Positions 8,444 through 16,223 are shown, counted from the stretch's first letter. The stretch is DNA of 64,000 bases from Beijerinckiaceae bacterium (GCA_021324915.1 JAJPIC010000023.1:1-64000); one strand, 5' to 3'. Program-made: numbers and translations. The notes: a model not told the origin generated them from the sequence alone.

Positions 8444-8908
8444 TCATGCCCGGCTTCGCTTCCAGCGCCGCATGGCGTCCTCCATGGCGCTGCGCAAAGT
8501 CAGATAGAAGTCCGCCATCTCGCCGAGGCGCGCGCTCACGCCCTTGGACGCGGCGATCCGGACACCGGCGTTCAGTTGCTCGGCAAAAGCTTCAAGCAGA
8601 CGGTTTTGCTGGCGGATCATACTCTCGTAATCCTCGGTCACTGCGTAGAGCGCCCGTTTCGTTCCCGGCTCGCGGTGCCGACGCGCCAGCGTGTAGCTCT
8701 CCAGCAGTTTCGCCGCCACGCTGGCGCTGCTCTTGCTGATCCCGAGCTCCTCGCTGATCTGGTCGAGGCTGACGGGGCGAGGGCATAGCAGCAAATAGCC
8801 GTACAGCCGGGCGGCAGCGGGCGGCACGCCCCAAGGCACGAGCAGGCGAGTCACTTCTTCCACGAAGCGCCGCTCGTTGCCGGACCGGCCTTTTGACATA
8901 TTCGGCAT
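8444..8908 (-). CDS. GbsR/MarR-type transcriptional regulator
   Basis: A 154-residue one-component regulator. A winged helix-turn-helix spans about residues 25-95: GVPPAAARLYGYLLLCPRPVSLDQISEELGISKSSASVAAKLLE, then the wing ARRHREPGTKRALYAV. The C-terminal part (about 100-150) is a dimerising helical pair. The pattern matches GbsR-family regulators. The first ATG at 8908 lies inside an inverted repeat (8898-8919), so the in-frame ATG at 8899 is an equally good start. It is divergent from a small membrane protein gene and an isoprenylcysteine methyltransferase-like gene, the likely targets. Confidence 0.87.
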   Translation of the reverse strand: MPNMSKGRSGNERRFVEEVTRLLVPWGVPPAAARLYGYLLLCPRPVSLDQISEELGISKSSASVAAKLLESYTLARRHREPGTKRALYAVTEDYESMIRQQNRLLEAFAEQLNAGVRIAASKGVSARLGEMADFYLTLRSAMEDAMRRWKRSRA

Positions 8909-8919
8909 ATTCCGAATAT
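8898..8919. promoter_or_regulatory. Candidate operator for the GbsR/MarR regulator
   Basis: Perfect inverted repeat with arms ATATTCGG (8898-8905) and CCGAATAT (8912-8919) around CATATT. It sits over the start of the regulator gene and about 45 bases before the divergent membrane protein gene, in an AT-rich stretch, as expected for autoregulation and control of the neighbour. Binding is inferred. Confidence 0.6.
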
Positions 8920-8963
8920 AATGAATTTATGAATGGTGGCAAGCAAAAGCCAGGAGAAGGGCC

Positions 8964-9242
8964 GTGCTTCCCTATCTCGTCTCGGCAATTATTCTGATTG
9001 GATTACCGACGATCTACGTCGCGGTGCGATACCGCGAATATCGCAAGTTTCTTGCCGGCGCCTTCTTCGTCAGCAGCGGAATGCAATTCTATTTCTATTT
9101 GGCGAATATCCCGATCCCGCTTTTGTGGACGACCGCGGTCCAATCGCCTCGGCTCAGCGCCGTGCGCGGCACGATCCACTTCCTCCTCTTTCTTGTGTGT
9201 CTTTATTTCGGCTGGTTCTTCCGCAAGCGGCGATCGGCTTGA
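8964..9242 (+). CDS. Small membrane protein, 92 aa
   Basis: The product starts MLPYLVSAIILIGLPTIYVA and has three hydrophobic segments (about 4-20, 30-50 and 70-87) ending in a positively charged FFRKRRSA tail, so it is an inner membrane protein. No domain name can be given. The start is GTG with AGGAGAAGG just upstream. It is divergent from the GbsR-type regulator and 76 bases before the isoprenylcysteine methyltransferase-like gene; coordinated expression of the three is plausible. Confidence 0.75.
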   Translation: MLPYLVSAIILIGLPTIYVAVRYREYRKFLAGAFFVSSGMQFYFYLANIPIPLLWTTAVQSPRLSAVRGTIHFLLFLVCLYFGWFFRKRRSA

Positions 9243-9318
9243 TCCAATTGCGGGGAATGCCGCGAAGCTGCCTCATCATCCAAGCTCCGCAAGGCGCGCA
9301 GTTTGAAAGGGATAGCGG

Positions 9319-10011
9319 ATGAGCGATCCAAAACCAATGTCCCGCGCCTCGGCGATCCTCTATGCGATAGGTTCGCCGCTTGCCCTTCTTGCGCTGGTCT
9401 TCCTGCCGGTCGGTAAGATCGATTGGACTCCCGGCTGGATATTCGTCGCGGTTCTGGTCGTGGGCTTCGGCCTCTCTGCATTCCTTGTGGCACGCGTCAA
9501 TCCGGTGATCTTCCGCGCCCGCAGCCGCTTCCAGCCGGGCACCAAGAAATGGGACCTGATCTTGGTCGCGGTCATACTCGCTGCTGCGTTCGCCGAAATC
9601 CCTCTTGCGACGCTCGATGCCGGCCGGATGGGATGGTCCGACGTACCGCTCTGGGCCGTCCTCATAGGCTATATCCTGCTTGTCGCGGGCATTGCGATCA
9701 CCGCCTGGGCTCAAGCCGTCAACCCGTTCTTCGAGCCCGGTGTCCGCATTCAGAATGAGCGGGGGCAGCGGGTGATCACTTGCGGGCCGTACACTATCGT
9801 GCGCCACCCGGGATACATTGCGGCAATGGCAATGTTCATCGGATTTCCGCTCGCGCTCGCATCCTGGTGGGCCCTGCTGCCGGCGGCGTCGGCCATCGCG
9901 CTGCTGGTCGTCCGGACAGGGCTGGAGGATCGCCTGCTCCAGGCGGAGCTCACCGGCTATGCCGATTATGCACGCCGGACGCGTTATCGGCTCATACCGG
10001 GTATTTGGTAA
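9319..10011 (+). CDS. Isoprenylcysteine carboxyl methyltransferase-like membrane protein
   Basis: A 230-residue integral membrane protein with five or six hydrophobic segments. The C-terminal block QRVITCGPYTIVRHPGYIAA, the EDRLLQAELTGYADYARR segment and the closing RYRLIPGIW match the conserved SAM-binding half of the ICMT/PEMT (and DUF1295-like) superfamily. Bacterial members methylate lipids or small molecules in the membrane; prenylated proteins are not expected substrates. It starts 76 bases after a small membrane protein gene and its 3' end overlaps the convergent Imm52-like remnant by 28 bases. Confidence 0.87.
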   Translation: MSDPKPMSRASAILYAIGSPLALLALVFLPVGKIDWTPGWIFVAVLVVGFGLSAFLVARVNPVIFRARSRFQPGTKKWDLILVAVILAAAFAEIPLATLDAGRMGWSDVPLWAVLIGYILLVAGIAITAWAQAVNPFFEPGVRIQNERGQRVITCGPYTIVRHPGYIAAMAMFIGFPLALASWWALLPAASAIALLVVRTGLEDRLLQAELTGYADYARRTRYRLIPGIW

Positions 10012-10699
10012 GTGCCGCTACCGGCTGACGGCGGATCGGCCTCGAACAGTCGATTGAGTGCGGTTTGAAGCCGCTTCGCGGCAGAATGGTGCCCGGCAAT
10101 CTCATTGCTGAAAATTTCGCTCTGGACGGTGGTCAGCAAAACCGCTCCGTTGCTCCGAATTTTTGAAAACGTCTTTTCGAGCGGGCGCCTCGCGTAGTCG
10201 CCTGGTTGCGCGCCTGCCCATTCGCAATCCCATGCAGTCGCAGTTGCCAGAACAACGGCGCGAACGATCGCGATCAAATCCTGCACCTTACCGGGGGGCG
10301 GAAACCAGTGAATACCGATCGGGTCGAGATAGAAGCTTGGCGGGCCCTCGGTGTTCACCCGGAGCAGGAAGCGACCGCTGATGCTTATGTCGCTCAAGAT
10401 TTCGGCCTCTATCGCATAGCCGGTCGCGGTCCTTCGTCCATCCTTTTTTCGAAGACGGTGTTTTCAGTGATCCAGCTGTTGAGTTCTGCGTGATCCGGCG
10501 GCATGGTCACGATCCGCGGAACGGCCGAGCGATGGCGTATTCCGAGCCGAGACCAGCGGCCCAGCCGCGGATCGATTTCCGCCAGCCGAGACAGCCAGCA
10601 AGCGAGCCGTCCGGCGATCACCGCAGGATCTTCCGGCCGCGTGTTCCATCGCCCTGTAATATAAATAAGGAGCCAAGCCGTACCCTCGCGACGGTGCCA
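9984..10699 (-). pseudogene. Imm52-like immunity protein gene, frameshifted and without a clear start
   Basis: Two leftward frames together give one protein. The upstream frame (10699 down to about 10430) reads RWNTRPEDPAVIAGRLACWL, SRLAEIDPRLGRWSRL and ELNSWITENTVFEK. Reading must then slip back one base at a run of six A to continue as DGRRTATGYAIEAEILSDIS, GRFLLRVNTEG, LDPIGIHWFPPP and WDCEWAGAQPGDYARRP. The paired WNTRPED/LAEIDP and WDxEWA features resemble Imm52 immunity proteins of polymorphic toxin systems. No ATG, GTG or TTG precedes RWNTRPED after the in-frame TGA at 10700-10702, so both the start and the frame are damaged. Family call is tentative; the frameshift is directly visible. 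No toxin gene is in the window. Confidence 0.6.
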
Positions 10700-10750
10700 T
10701 CACGAATGGCACATCAAAGCTAAACGTGCTCCAACTTCGGCGAGACACCC

Positions 10751-11200
10751 ATGTCCGACAACTGGATGATCGTAATTGCGGCAGACCCTTTTGCCAAGCC
10801 ATCACGAGAGCGTGCGGATGCCGCGCTTGAAGTGCTCACTGCATTGCGGCCCAAAGCGGAGGAGATCGAGCTTTGTCTGTCGGACACGCCGCAGTTTTTT
10901 GACTGCGGCGGCAATTTCGAGGGCGTATTCTGTCCCTTTTGTCAGGCCGACATTCAAGACTGGTGGGGCGGTGCACTGAATAGATGGTCTCAGAGCGAGG
11001 ACGAAAGCTCGCTCTCGGTCGAGGTGCCCTGTTGCGGGCGCACGACGTCTCTCAATGATCTCGATTATGTGTGGCCGCAGGGACTTGCCTGCATCGGCAT
11101 CGAGTTGATGAACCCCGGTCCCGATCTCGAACCGGAAGAGCGCCGCGAGGTTGAGGCGGCGCTTGGAATAAAGGTGCGCGTCATTTGGCGGCATATTTAG
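10751..11200 (+). CDS. Hypothetical protein with CPFC-CC zinc-ribbon-like motif
   Basis: A 149-residue soluble protein. Residues 57-62 (VFCPFCQAD) and 91-95 (PCCGRTT) supply Cys pairs that could bind zinc; between them lies an acidic DIQDWWGGALNRWSQSEDESS stretch. The N-terminus (MSDNWMIVIAADP) and the C-terminal LIGVELxNPG-like and LGIKVRVIWRHI strands suggest an alpha-beta domain. I do not recognise the family; similar orphan proteins occur beside polymorphic-toxin immunity genes, and it is divergent from an Imm52-like remnant, so an immunity or sensor role is possible but unproven. Confidence 0.65.
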   Translation: MSDNWMIVIAADPFAKPSRERADAALEVLTALRPKAEEIELCLSDTPQFFDCGGNFEGVFCPFCQADIQDWWGGALNRWSQSEDESSLSVEVPCCGRTTSLNDLDYVWPQGLACIGIELMNPGPDLEPEERREVEAALGIKVRVIWRHI

Positions 11201-11299
11201 CGATGCGATGCGCCCTGGTGGGTATCGGCTCAGCGGCGCCGCGGCTCGGTGTTGCGACAAACCTAGGCCGACGGCTCGGGAATCGAGGCGTTCACTGCG

Positions 11300-11766
11300 T
11301 CAGGAGCGCGTGCACTCATTGGGATAGGGGTCCTTCAGAACAGTCGAGCCGGTCTCGAGCAAAGACTTCAGGTTGGAGATGACCTTCGGCCAACCGCCGG
11401 ACACCGCCTCGATCAATTTAGAGGGTTCGCGCTCGATGGTGTGGGTATGGAGAGCTTGACCGCCGTGCCACTCGGCTCCAGTTCCATCGTACAGAGCGAT
11501 GGCCCTTCCGCTTTGAGCTCAGGCTTGTTCTGATGCTGCCAGCGGATCACGAGGCGCCTTGGCGGCTCGGCCTCGACAATCTCGCCGGCATCGAAGATCT
11601 GACCCTCGCCGGACACGAGTTCCCAGGGCGAGCCCGCCGTCCACTGGCTTTTGCAATGCATGCCGAACCAATATTGCTTCATGAATTCTGCATCGGTCAG
11701 TGCCGACCACAGCTTCTCAGGTGTCGTGCGGATATAGGTGACATAGATAAAGGTCGATCTAGCCAT
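11300..11766 (-). pseudogene. SRPBCC (AHSA1-like) protein gene with a frameshift
   Basis: The first frame (11766 to 11413) encodes MARSTFIYVTYIRTTPEKLW, FMKQYWFGMHCKSQWTAGSPW and RLVIRWQHQNKPELKAEGPS, a standard AHSA1/START-like domain, but runs into a stop after KLSIPTPSS. Shifting frame near 11441-11447 restores the missing C-terminus: HTIEREPSKLIEAVSGGWPKVISNLKSLLE and a natural stop at 11300-11302. One extra C (or loss of two bases) explains it. The gene overlaps the upstream ArsR gene by eight bases, the usual ArsR-SRPBCC pair. It is either inactivated or a sequencing error. Confidence 0.8.
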
Positions 11767-12091
11767 TGGTTTTCTCCAGTCGCCGTTTCAAATCCGAGAG
11801 CGCCTTGAGGCGCGGCTTTTCGAACTTTGCGATCCAGCGCTCGTAGATCTCCTGCAGCGGCACCGGATTGAGGAAGTGCAGCTTTTCGCGGCCGCGCCGC
11901 ACGCTGGCGACGAGATTCGCCGCCTCCAGCACATCCAGATGTTGCGTCACGCCCTGCCGCGTCATGTCGAGGTGTTCGCACAATTCGTTGAGCGTGCGCC
12001 CGTCATGCGTATGCAACAGGTCGAGCAGCTTGCGCCGGCTGGGATCGGCCAGTGCCTTGAAGAGGAGATCGGGGTCGCGGCGCTCTGCCAT
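11759..12091 (-). CDS. ArsR-family transcriptional regulator
   Basis: A 110-residue winged-helix regulator from MAERRDPDLLFKALADPSRR, with the recognition region RTLNELCEHLDMTRQGVTQHLDVLEAANLV (about 28-57) and wing VRRGREKLHFLNPV. It lacks the metal-binding ELCVCDL motif, as is usual for ArsR proteins paired with SRPBCC genes. The frame is open for 19 residues further upstream, but those cover promoter-like DNA. It overlaps the frameshifted SRPBCC gene by eight bases. Upstream at 12100-12145 the tract CAAGTAA/TTACTTG and AGGCAAG/CTTGC repeats may be its operator. Confidence 0.88.
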   Translation of the reverse strand: MAERRDPDLLFKALADPSRRKLLDLLHTHDGRTLNELCEHLDMTRQGVTQHLDVLEAANLVASVRRGREKLHFLNPVPLQEIYERWIAKFEKPRLKALSDLKRRLEKTNG

Positions 12092-12154
12092 AGGGATAGG
12101 CAAGAAATTACTTGCCTGACAATATGCAAGTAAATCCTTGCATGTCAAGCGTAG

Positions 12155-12871
12155 TTAACGAGCCGCGTTCTGGGCGATCTTCAGGCTGATCGGTACGAGG
12201 AGGATGGCGCCCAGGCCGATGCTCGCGCCGGCAATCTTATCCACCGGCAGGCCGGTGGCGCCGGTGAGACCCGCAACTGAGGCAAGGCCGCCTATTGTTG
12301 CGACAAGCGCCGCTGCGCCAGCCAACCGGCGACCTATGCCGAGGTGCGCGCCGACAGCCTCCGCACCCATTGCGATCGCGATACCCGCGCCATAGGCGGC
12401 GGCGCCCAAGAGGAACAGCATGTCCCACAGCCGTTTGAAACCCTCGAAGGCTCCGATCTCGCCTTTGGCGGCCAATGCGGGAAGTACATAACCCGTCATC
12501 CCGTCCACAAAGACGAAGAAAAGGATCGAAAGGGAGAAGAGGGTCCAGCCGAAGGCCGCCAGTCCCTGGCCGCGCCGGATGAGCGCCTGGGCGACGAGCA
12601 TCACGGCTGCGGTCCAGATCAGATCGCCGAAGATTCCGACCGTGCCGGCAACGCGCAAGGTGGCCGAGCCCCGCACAGCCGCCGCAACGGCAGCGCCGAG
12701 GTCCAGCGGCTGGACCGGCCCGGCCGCGGCGGGCGGCGAGACCACATAGAACAGGCTAGTGACGACAACCAGCAAGGCTCCCAGGACTGAAAGTGCCCCG
12801 CCGGCAGTGAGCGGGTCGATCGAAACGCGACGTCCGTGGTGCTGAAGGGCTTCGGCATGGGCTTGTGCCAT
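12155..12871 (-). CDS. Integral membrane protein, hypothetical
   Basis: A protein of about 238 residues with seven or so hydrophobic segments, rich in Ala and Gly: GALSVLGALLVVVTSLFYVV, GTVGIFGDLIWTAAVMLVAQ, FGWTLFSLSILFFVFVDGM, WDMLFLLGAAAYGAGIAIAM and three more. A conserved-looking DGMTGYVLP lies after the third. No family is recognised. The Met at 12871 is preferred over 12877 because GGGAG sits six bases before it and touches the earlier ATG. It is divergent from the HxlR-type regulator, its likely controller, and not obviously linked to the ArsR gene. Confidence 0.8.
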   Translation of the reverse strand: MAQAHAEALQHHGRRVSIDPLTAGGALSVLGALLVVVTSLFYVVSPPAAAGPVQPLDLGAAVAAAVRGSATLRVAGTVGIFGDLIWTAAVMLVAQALIRRGQGLAAFGWTLFSLSILFFVFVDGMTGYVLPALAAKGEIGAFEGFKRLWDMLFLLGAAAYGAGIAIAMGAEAVGAHLGIGRRLAGAAALVATIGGLASVAGLTGATGLPVDKIAGASIGLGAILLVPISLKIAQNAAR

Positions 12872-12914
12872 CTGCATCTCCCTTGCATTCTGGCCCGAAT
12901 GGTCTCAAAGTTAA

Positions 12915-12930
12915 ACCAATCACAATTGGT
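12915..12930. promoter_or_regulatory. Candidate operator between membrane protein and HxlR genes
   Basis: Inverted repeat ACCAAT-CACA-ATTGGT followed by a related TTGCAACCAA tract up to the regulator start. It lies in the 76-base divergent spacer, a fitting place for an HxlR dimer to control both genes. Binding is inferred only. Confidence 0.45.
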
Positions 12931-12947
12931 CCTAGATTGCAACCAAA

Positions 12948-13436
12948 TTGCCCGGAAAAGCCGATCTTTCGAAGCTCAATTGTTCAGTCGCCGGCGCCTT
13001 GAACATTGTCGGGGATTGGTGGTCGCTGCTCATTTTGCGCGATGCCCTCATGGGCGTGCGCCGATTCAGTGAGTTCAAGCAGAGCCTTGGCTTGGCGCGG
13101 AATATTCTGGCGGATCGGCTGCGGCGTCTCGTGGAAGATGGCGTGCTCATTCGTGAAGGATCCGAGCGACGGCCGCTCTACCGCCCGAGCGAGAAGGGCC
13201 GCGCATTGGCGCCGGCGCTGATTGCGCTGATGCAGTGGGGTGACGTCTGGGTGTCCAAGAGCCGCCCGCCCGTCGTGGTCACAGATCATGAGGGCCGTAA
13301 GATTGATTCGATCACGCTCCAGGCGAATGGCCGCGCGCTGAGCTTTGATGAATTGCGCTTCGAACCGGGAATAGGCGCCGCGCCGCACACACGTGCGTTT
13401 CTGGCGAAACTGGCACGGCGTGAACGCAATGGATGA
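12948..13436 (+). CDS. HxlR-family transcriptional regulator
   Basis: A 162-residue protein. The HxlR winged-helix domain spans about residues 10-105: LSKLNCSVAGALNIVGDWWSLLILRDALMGVRRFSEFKQSLG, then ARNILADRLRRLVEDGVLIR and the wing RPLYRPSEKGRAL. The C-terminal 60 residues extend beyond the minimal domain, as in many alphaproteobacterial members. The start is TTG at 12948; no upstream ATG is in frame, and the Cys at residue 12 (LNCSVA) is the redox-type position seen in this family. It is divergent from a membrane protein gene with an inverted repeat in between. Confidence 0.88.
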   Translation: MPGKADLSKLNCSVAGALNIVGDWWSLLILRDALMGVRRFSEFKQSLGLARNILADRLRRLVEDGVLIREGSERRPLYRPSEKGRALAPALIALMQWGDVWVSKSRPPVVVTDHEGRKIDSITLQANGRALSFDELRFEPGIGAAPHTRAFLAKLARRERNG

Positions 13437-13518
13437 GCGAGCGAACACATTCGCGCTTGACCAACGTATATCTCAGCGGTTATACGTCTGATCGATAGCC
13501 GGCGGGTTATTGATCAAC

Positions 13519-13842
13519 ATGCCAAAAGCGCACGATATTCTCTTCCGGACGCTCGCCGATCCGACCAGGCGTGCGATCTTCGAGCGATTGTGCCGCGAAG
13601 GCGAGCAGACGGTAGGCCTGTTGACGGCTCAGTCCGGTGTCTCGCAGCCCGCCGTCTCCAAACATCTCGGCGTGCTCAAGCAGGCCGGGCTGGTATGCGA
13701 CCGTCACGAAGGACGCCAAACCCATTATCGCGCGCAGCTCGGCGCCTTGGCCCCGCTGATCGACTGGACAAGCCGAATGACCGGTTTCTGGCAAAGCCGG
13801 TTCGACGAGCTCGAAGACCTGCTCAAAAGGATGGACCAATAA
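13519..13842 (+). CDS. ArsR-family transcriptional regulator
   Basis: A 107-residue regulator, MPKAHDILFRTLADPTRRAI, with helix-turn-helix GEQTVGLLTAQSGVSQPAVSKHLGVLKQAGLV and wing DRHEGRQTHYRAQ. It belongs to the ArsR subgroup without metal site that accompanies SRPBCC and VOC genes. The ATG at 13519 is preferred to the TTG nine bases earlier. It is followed on the same strand by VOC, SRPBCC and DUF1801 genes with gaps of 43, 22 and 65 bases, making it the first gene of a probable four-gene operon and its likely repressor. Confidence 0.9.
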   Translation: MPKAHDILFRTLADPTRRAIFERLCREGEQTVGLLTAQSGVSQPAVSKHLGVLKQAGLVCDRHEGRQTHYRAQLGALAPLIDWTSRMTGFWQSRFDELEDLLKRMDQ

Positions 13843-13885
13843 GGCGTCAGCGAGATGGCGCGGTGTCGAGGAAGGGAGGCGACGA

Positions 13886-14278
13886 ATGAAGATCAAGCTG
13901 ACGACGGTTTATGTGGACGACCAGGAAAAGGCTCTGCGGTTCTATACCGACGTGCTCGGCTTTACGAAGAAGGCCGATGTCAGCCAGGGGCCGTTTCGGT
14001 GGCTGACGGTTACCTCGCCCGAAGAGCCGGATGGAACGCAGCTGCAGCTTGCGCTCAACGACAACCCGGCGGCAAAGACGTATCAGCAAGCCTTGTTCCA
14101 GCAGGGCCAGCCCGCGGCCATGTTCTTCACCGATGATGCCAAGGGCGACTACGAGCGCATCAAGGCGGCGGGTGGCGAGTTCACCATGGCGCCGACCGAA
14201 GTGCCGGGCTCTACCATCGCGCGACTGAGCGACGGTTGCGGCAATCTCATTCAAATCACCCAATTGGCGCGCTGGTAG
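13886..14278 (+). CDS. VOC (glyoxalase-like) family protein
   Basis: A 130-residue vicinal oxygen chelate protein with two beta-alpha-beta-beta-beta halves: MKIKLTTVYVDDQEKALRFYTDVLGF at the start and MFFTDDAKGDYERIKAAGGEF in the second half, ending RLSDGCGNLIQITQL. Members bind a metal and act as dioxygenases, isomerases or drug-binding proteins. Position between an ArsR regulator and an SRPBCC gene is a common arrangement in soil alphaproteobacteria. Substrate is unknown. Confidence 0.9.
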   Translation: MKIKLTTVYVDDQEKALRFYTDVLGFTKKADVSQGPFRWLTVTSPEEPDGTQLQLALNDNPAAKTYQQALFQQGQPAAMFFTDDAKGDYERIKAAGGEFTMAPTEVPGSTIARLSDGCGNLIQITQLARW

Positions 14279-14300
14279 GGCCGCATCGAAGGACAGATAG

Positions 14301-14732
14301 ATGAACGAAACGTTGGCCGAAACGCGCTCCGTCGTCGTCGAACGCGAGATGCCTTTCCCGCCGGAAAAGATCTGGCGCGCGCTCACGCAACCGCATCTCA
14401 TCGCGGAATGGCTCATGAAGAACGACTTCGTGCCTCTCGTCGGCCACCGTTTCAACCTTCGCGCCGAGTGGGGCGGCGTGCTGGAGTGCGAGGTCCTTGC
14501 CGTCGAGCCGAACAAGACCCTGTCCTATACGTGGGTTTTTGCGCATGAGGACCCAGCCTTCAATCTGAAGAGTATCGTCACCTTTACCCTCACGCCGACG
14601 AGCACCGGGACCCGTTTGCGCATGGAGCAGACGGGCTTCCGGCCCGATCAGAAACAAGGCTATCTCGGCGCCAAGGTCGGATGGCACCGTTTCCTCGCAA
14701 AACTGGAGCAGCTGTTGGGGAGGACGCAGTGA
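14301..14732 (+). CDS. SRPBCC (AHSA1-like) family protein
   Basis: A 143-residue START/SRPBCC helix-grip protein: VVVEREMPFPPEKIWRALTQPHLIAEWLMKNDFVPLVGHRF at the start, ALEVEPNKTLSYTW-like strands in the middle, and the C-terminal helix VGWHRFLAKLEQLL. Members bind hydrophobic ligands. It starts 22 bases after the VOC gene and is the intact counterpart of the frameshifted SRPBCC gene at 11.3 kb. No ligand can be predicted. Confidence 0.9.
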   Translation: MNETLAETRSVVVEREMPFPPEKIWRALTQPHLIAEWLMKNDFVPLVGHRFNLRAEWGGVLECEVLAVEPNKTLSYTWVFAHEDPAFNLKSIVTFTLTPTSTGTRLRMEQTGFRPDQKQGYLGAKVGWHRFLAKLEQLLGRTQ

Positions 14733-14797
14733 AGCCGTTCGACCTCATCGTCTCGGCGCAACTCCCGTAAAGAAGAACGAGGCGGAGAAAGGCACCA

Positions 14798-15196
14798 ATG
14801 AAGAAGAGCTCGTCGCTAAAGGCTAAATCCCCATCCGAACTGATCGACGAAAGAATCGAGGAACTGGGCGACTGGCGCGGTCAGATGCTCCGCCGGCTTC
14901 GCGATTTGATCCGGCAAGCCGATCCCGAAATCGTCGAAGAGTGGAAGTGGAGAGGGGTTCCGGTGTGGTACCACGACGGAATGGTCTGCACGGGAGAGAC
15001 TTACAAGAACGCCGTGAAATTGACCTTCGCCAAAGGCGCGGCTCTGAAGGATCCTTCGCGGCTCTTCAACTCGAGTCTCGAGGGGAATGTCAGGCGCGCG
15101 ATCGACTTCCGCGAGGGCGAGGAGATCGACGAGGACGCGCTGATGAGCCTCGTTCGCGCTGCCGTGAGTCTCAACAAGTCGAAAGCGCAAGACTGA
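14798..15196 (+). CDS. DUF1801 domain protein
   Basis: A 132-residue protein with the DUF1801 fold: ELIDERIEELGDWRGQMLRRLRDLIRQADPEIVEEWKWRGVPVWYHDGMVCTGE followed by KNAVKLTFAKGAALKDP and a C-terminal helix. The WKWRGVPVW core is typical of this group, distinct from the KWNSPLY form at 5.6 kb. It is probably the last gene of the ArsR-VOC-SRPBCC-DUF1801 operon, with a GGCGGAGAAAGG ribosome site before the ATG. Biochemical role is unknown. Confidence 0.88.
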   Translation: MKKSSSLKAKSPSELIDERIEELGDWRGQMLRRLRDLIRQADPEIVEEWKWRGVPVWYHDGMVCTGETYKNAVKLTFAKGAALKDPSRLFNSSLEGNVRRAIDFREGEEIDEDALMSLVRAAVSLNKSKAQD

Positions 15197-15249
15197 TCGA
15201 CCAAACTGATCGAGCCCATACAAATCGGCTCGGGCGCCGCGCCGTTCGA

Positions 15250-16170
15250 TCAGGAGCCTGTCTCCGGGTTGAGGATTTCGCGCACGATCCGGAATTCACC
15301 TTCGTTTTCATCGATGCTCTCGCGAGCAGCTGCAAGAAGTTCGCGATCGAGGATCTGATCCGGGCGCAGATATTCGCGCCGAAGTGCGTCGAGGTCCGTG
15401 CAAGGAATATTTTCGACCCAGTTCGCGATCGCGGGAGGCGTGACGCGATATTCGAGCCTGAGCGGGTCTTTCGTCGTATCGAACCCGGCGCGCCGAACAA
15501 CATCCAGTACGTCGCGCCAGGGCGCGAGGCCATAGCGCTTTTGGCCCGAAATGGTTGAGCCCACCAGGACGTAATCAACTCTCGGCAGCCAGATCGGCAT
15601 TCCGGGAGGCCAGAGGGCGACGCGGCTTGTGCGTCCCTCGATACGGAAGAAATCGACTGACGGGACGAAACAGCGATCCTTGAGCGCATCGCTGCGCTCG
15701 GCGCGATGATAGTTCCAAGCCCATGCCGCGTTCAGCTCCGCGGTCGGCAGAGACGCGGCGCTGACATCGGGCTTCTTCAGAAGGCCTGCACGGATACCGA
15801 ATGTGTTTCCGAAATTCCAGCCGCGTAGAAATCCTTCGGGTGAATAAGGCCCGTTTTCCATGCCTCGGATTTGCGGATCATGAATCCGCGGCCGGAACGT
15901 CGCCGCGAAGGTCGACAGTTCCCTTTCCGCTTCGATGCCAAAAAAGCTGGGGCGATGATAATTGAGCTCGAATTCTACGCCGCGCACGTTTCGACGGAAC
16001 AGGATGCGGCTGGCGTGCCGGAACTCGAAACTGAAATAGACGCCGGTATCCGCATTTCGATAGAAGGCGCCGGCATCATCGATCTCGTAGTGAGCCCGCC
16101 CGATAAAATATTGAAGAACCCGCGCCAGTTGGACCGCCGGCTTAAAATCGAATTCCAGACTATAGCTCAT
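15250..16170 (-). CDS. Hypothetical protein, 306 aa
   Basis: A soluble protein from MSYSLEFDFKPAVQLARVLQ, Phe/Arg/Trp-rich with blocks YRNADTGVYFSFEFRHA, GVEFELNYHRPSFFGIEAE, FLRGWNFGNTFG and WPPGMPIWLPRVDYVLVG. The aromatic, alternating pattern suggests beta structure. I do not recognise a family. An upstream in-frame Met at 16221 is possible, but the Met at 16170 starts a more ordered segment. A GTTC-N7-GTTC sequence at 16224-16238 lies before it. It has no operon partner: convergent with the DUF1801 gene and separated from the next leftward gene by over 200 bases. Confidence 0.75.
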   Translation of the reverse strand: MSYSLEFDFKPAVQLARVLQYFIGRAHYEIDDAGAFYRNADTGVYFSFEFRHASRILFRRNVRGVEFELNYHRPSFFGIEAERELSTFAATFRPRIHDPQIRGMENGPYSPEGFLRGWNFGNTFGIRAGLLKKPDVSAASLPTAELNAAWAWNYHRAERSDALKDRCFVPSVDFFRIEGRTSRVALWPPGMPIWLPRVDYVLVGSTISGQKRYGLAPWRDVLDVVRRAGFDTTKDPLRLEYRVTPPAIANWVENIPCTDLDALRREYLRPDQILDRELLAAARESIDENEGEFRIVREILNPETGS

Positions 16171-16223
16171 TGGCGTCGGTCCCCCGCCATGTCGCCCACG
16201 ATTGAGCGTTGGCCCGCCCATGT

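Noticed and set aside
9984-10621. Programmed -1 ribosomal frameshift in the Imm52-like gene
   Set aside because: The A-run is not in the classic heptamer phase for the zero frame, there is no evident downstream stimulator, and the gene also lacks a start codon; decay or error is simpler.
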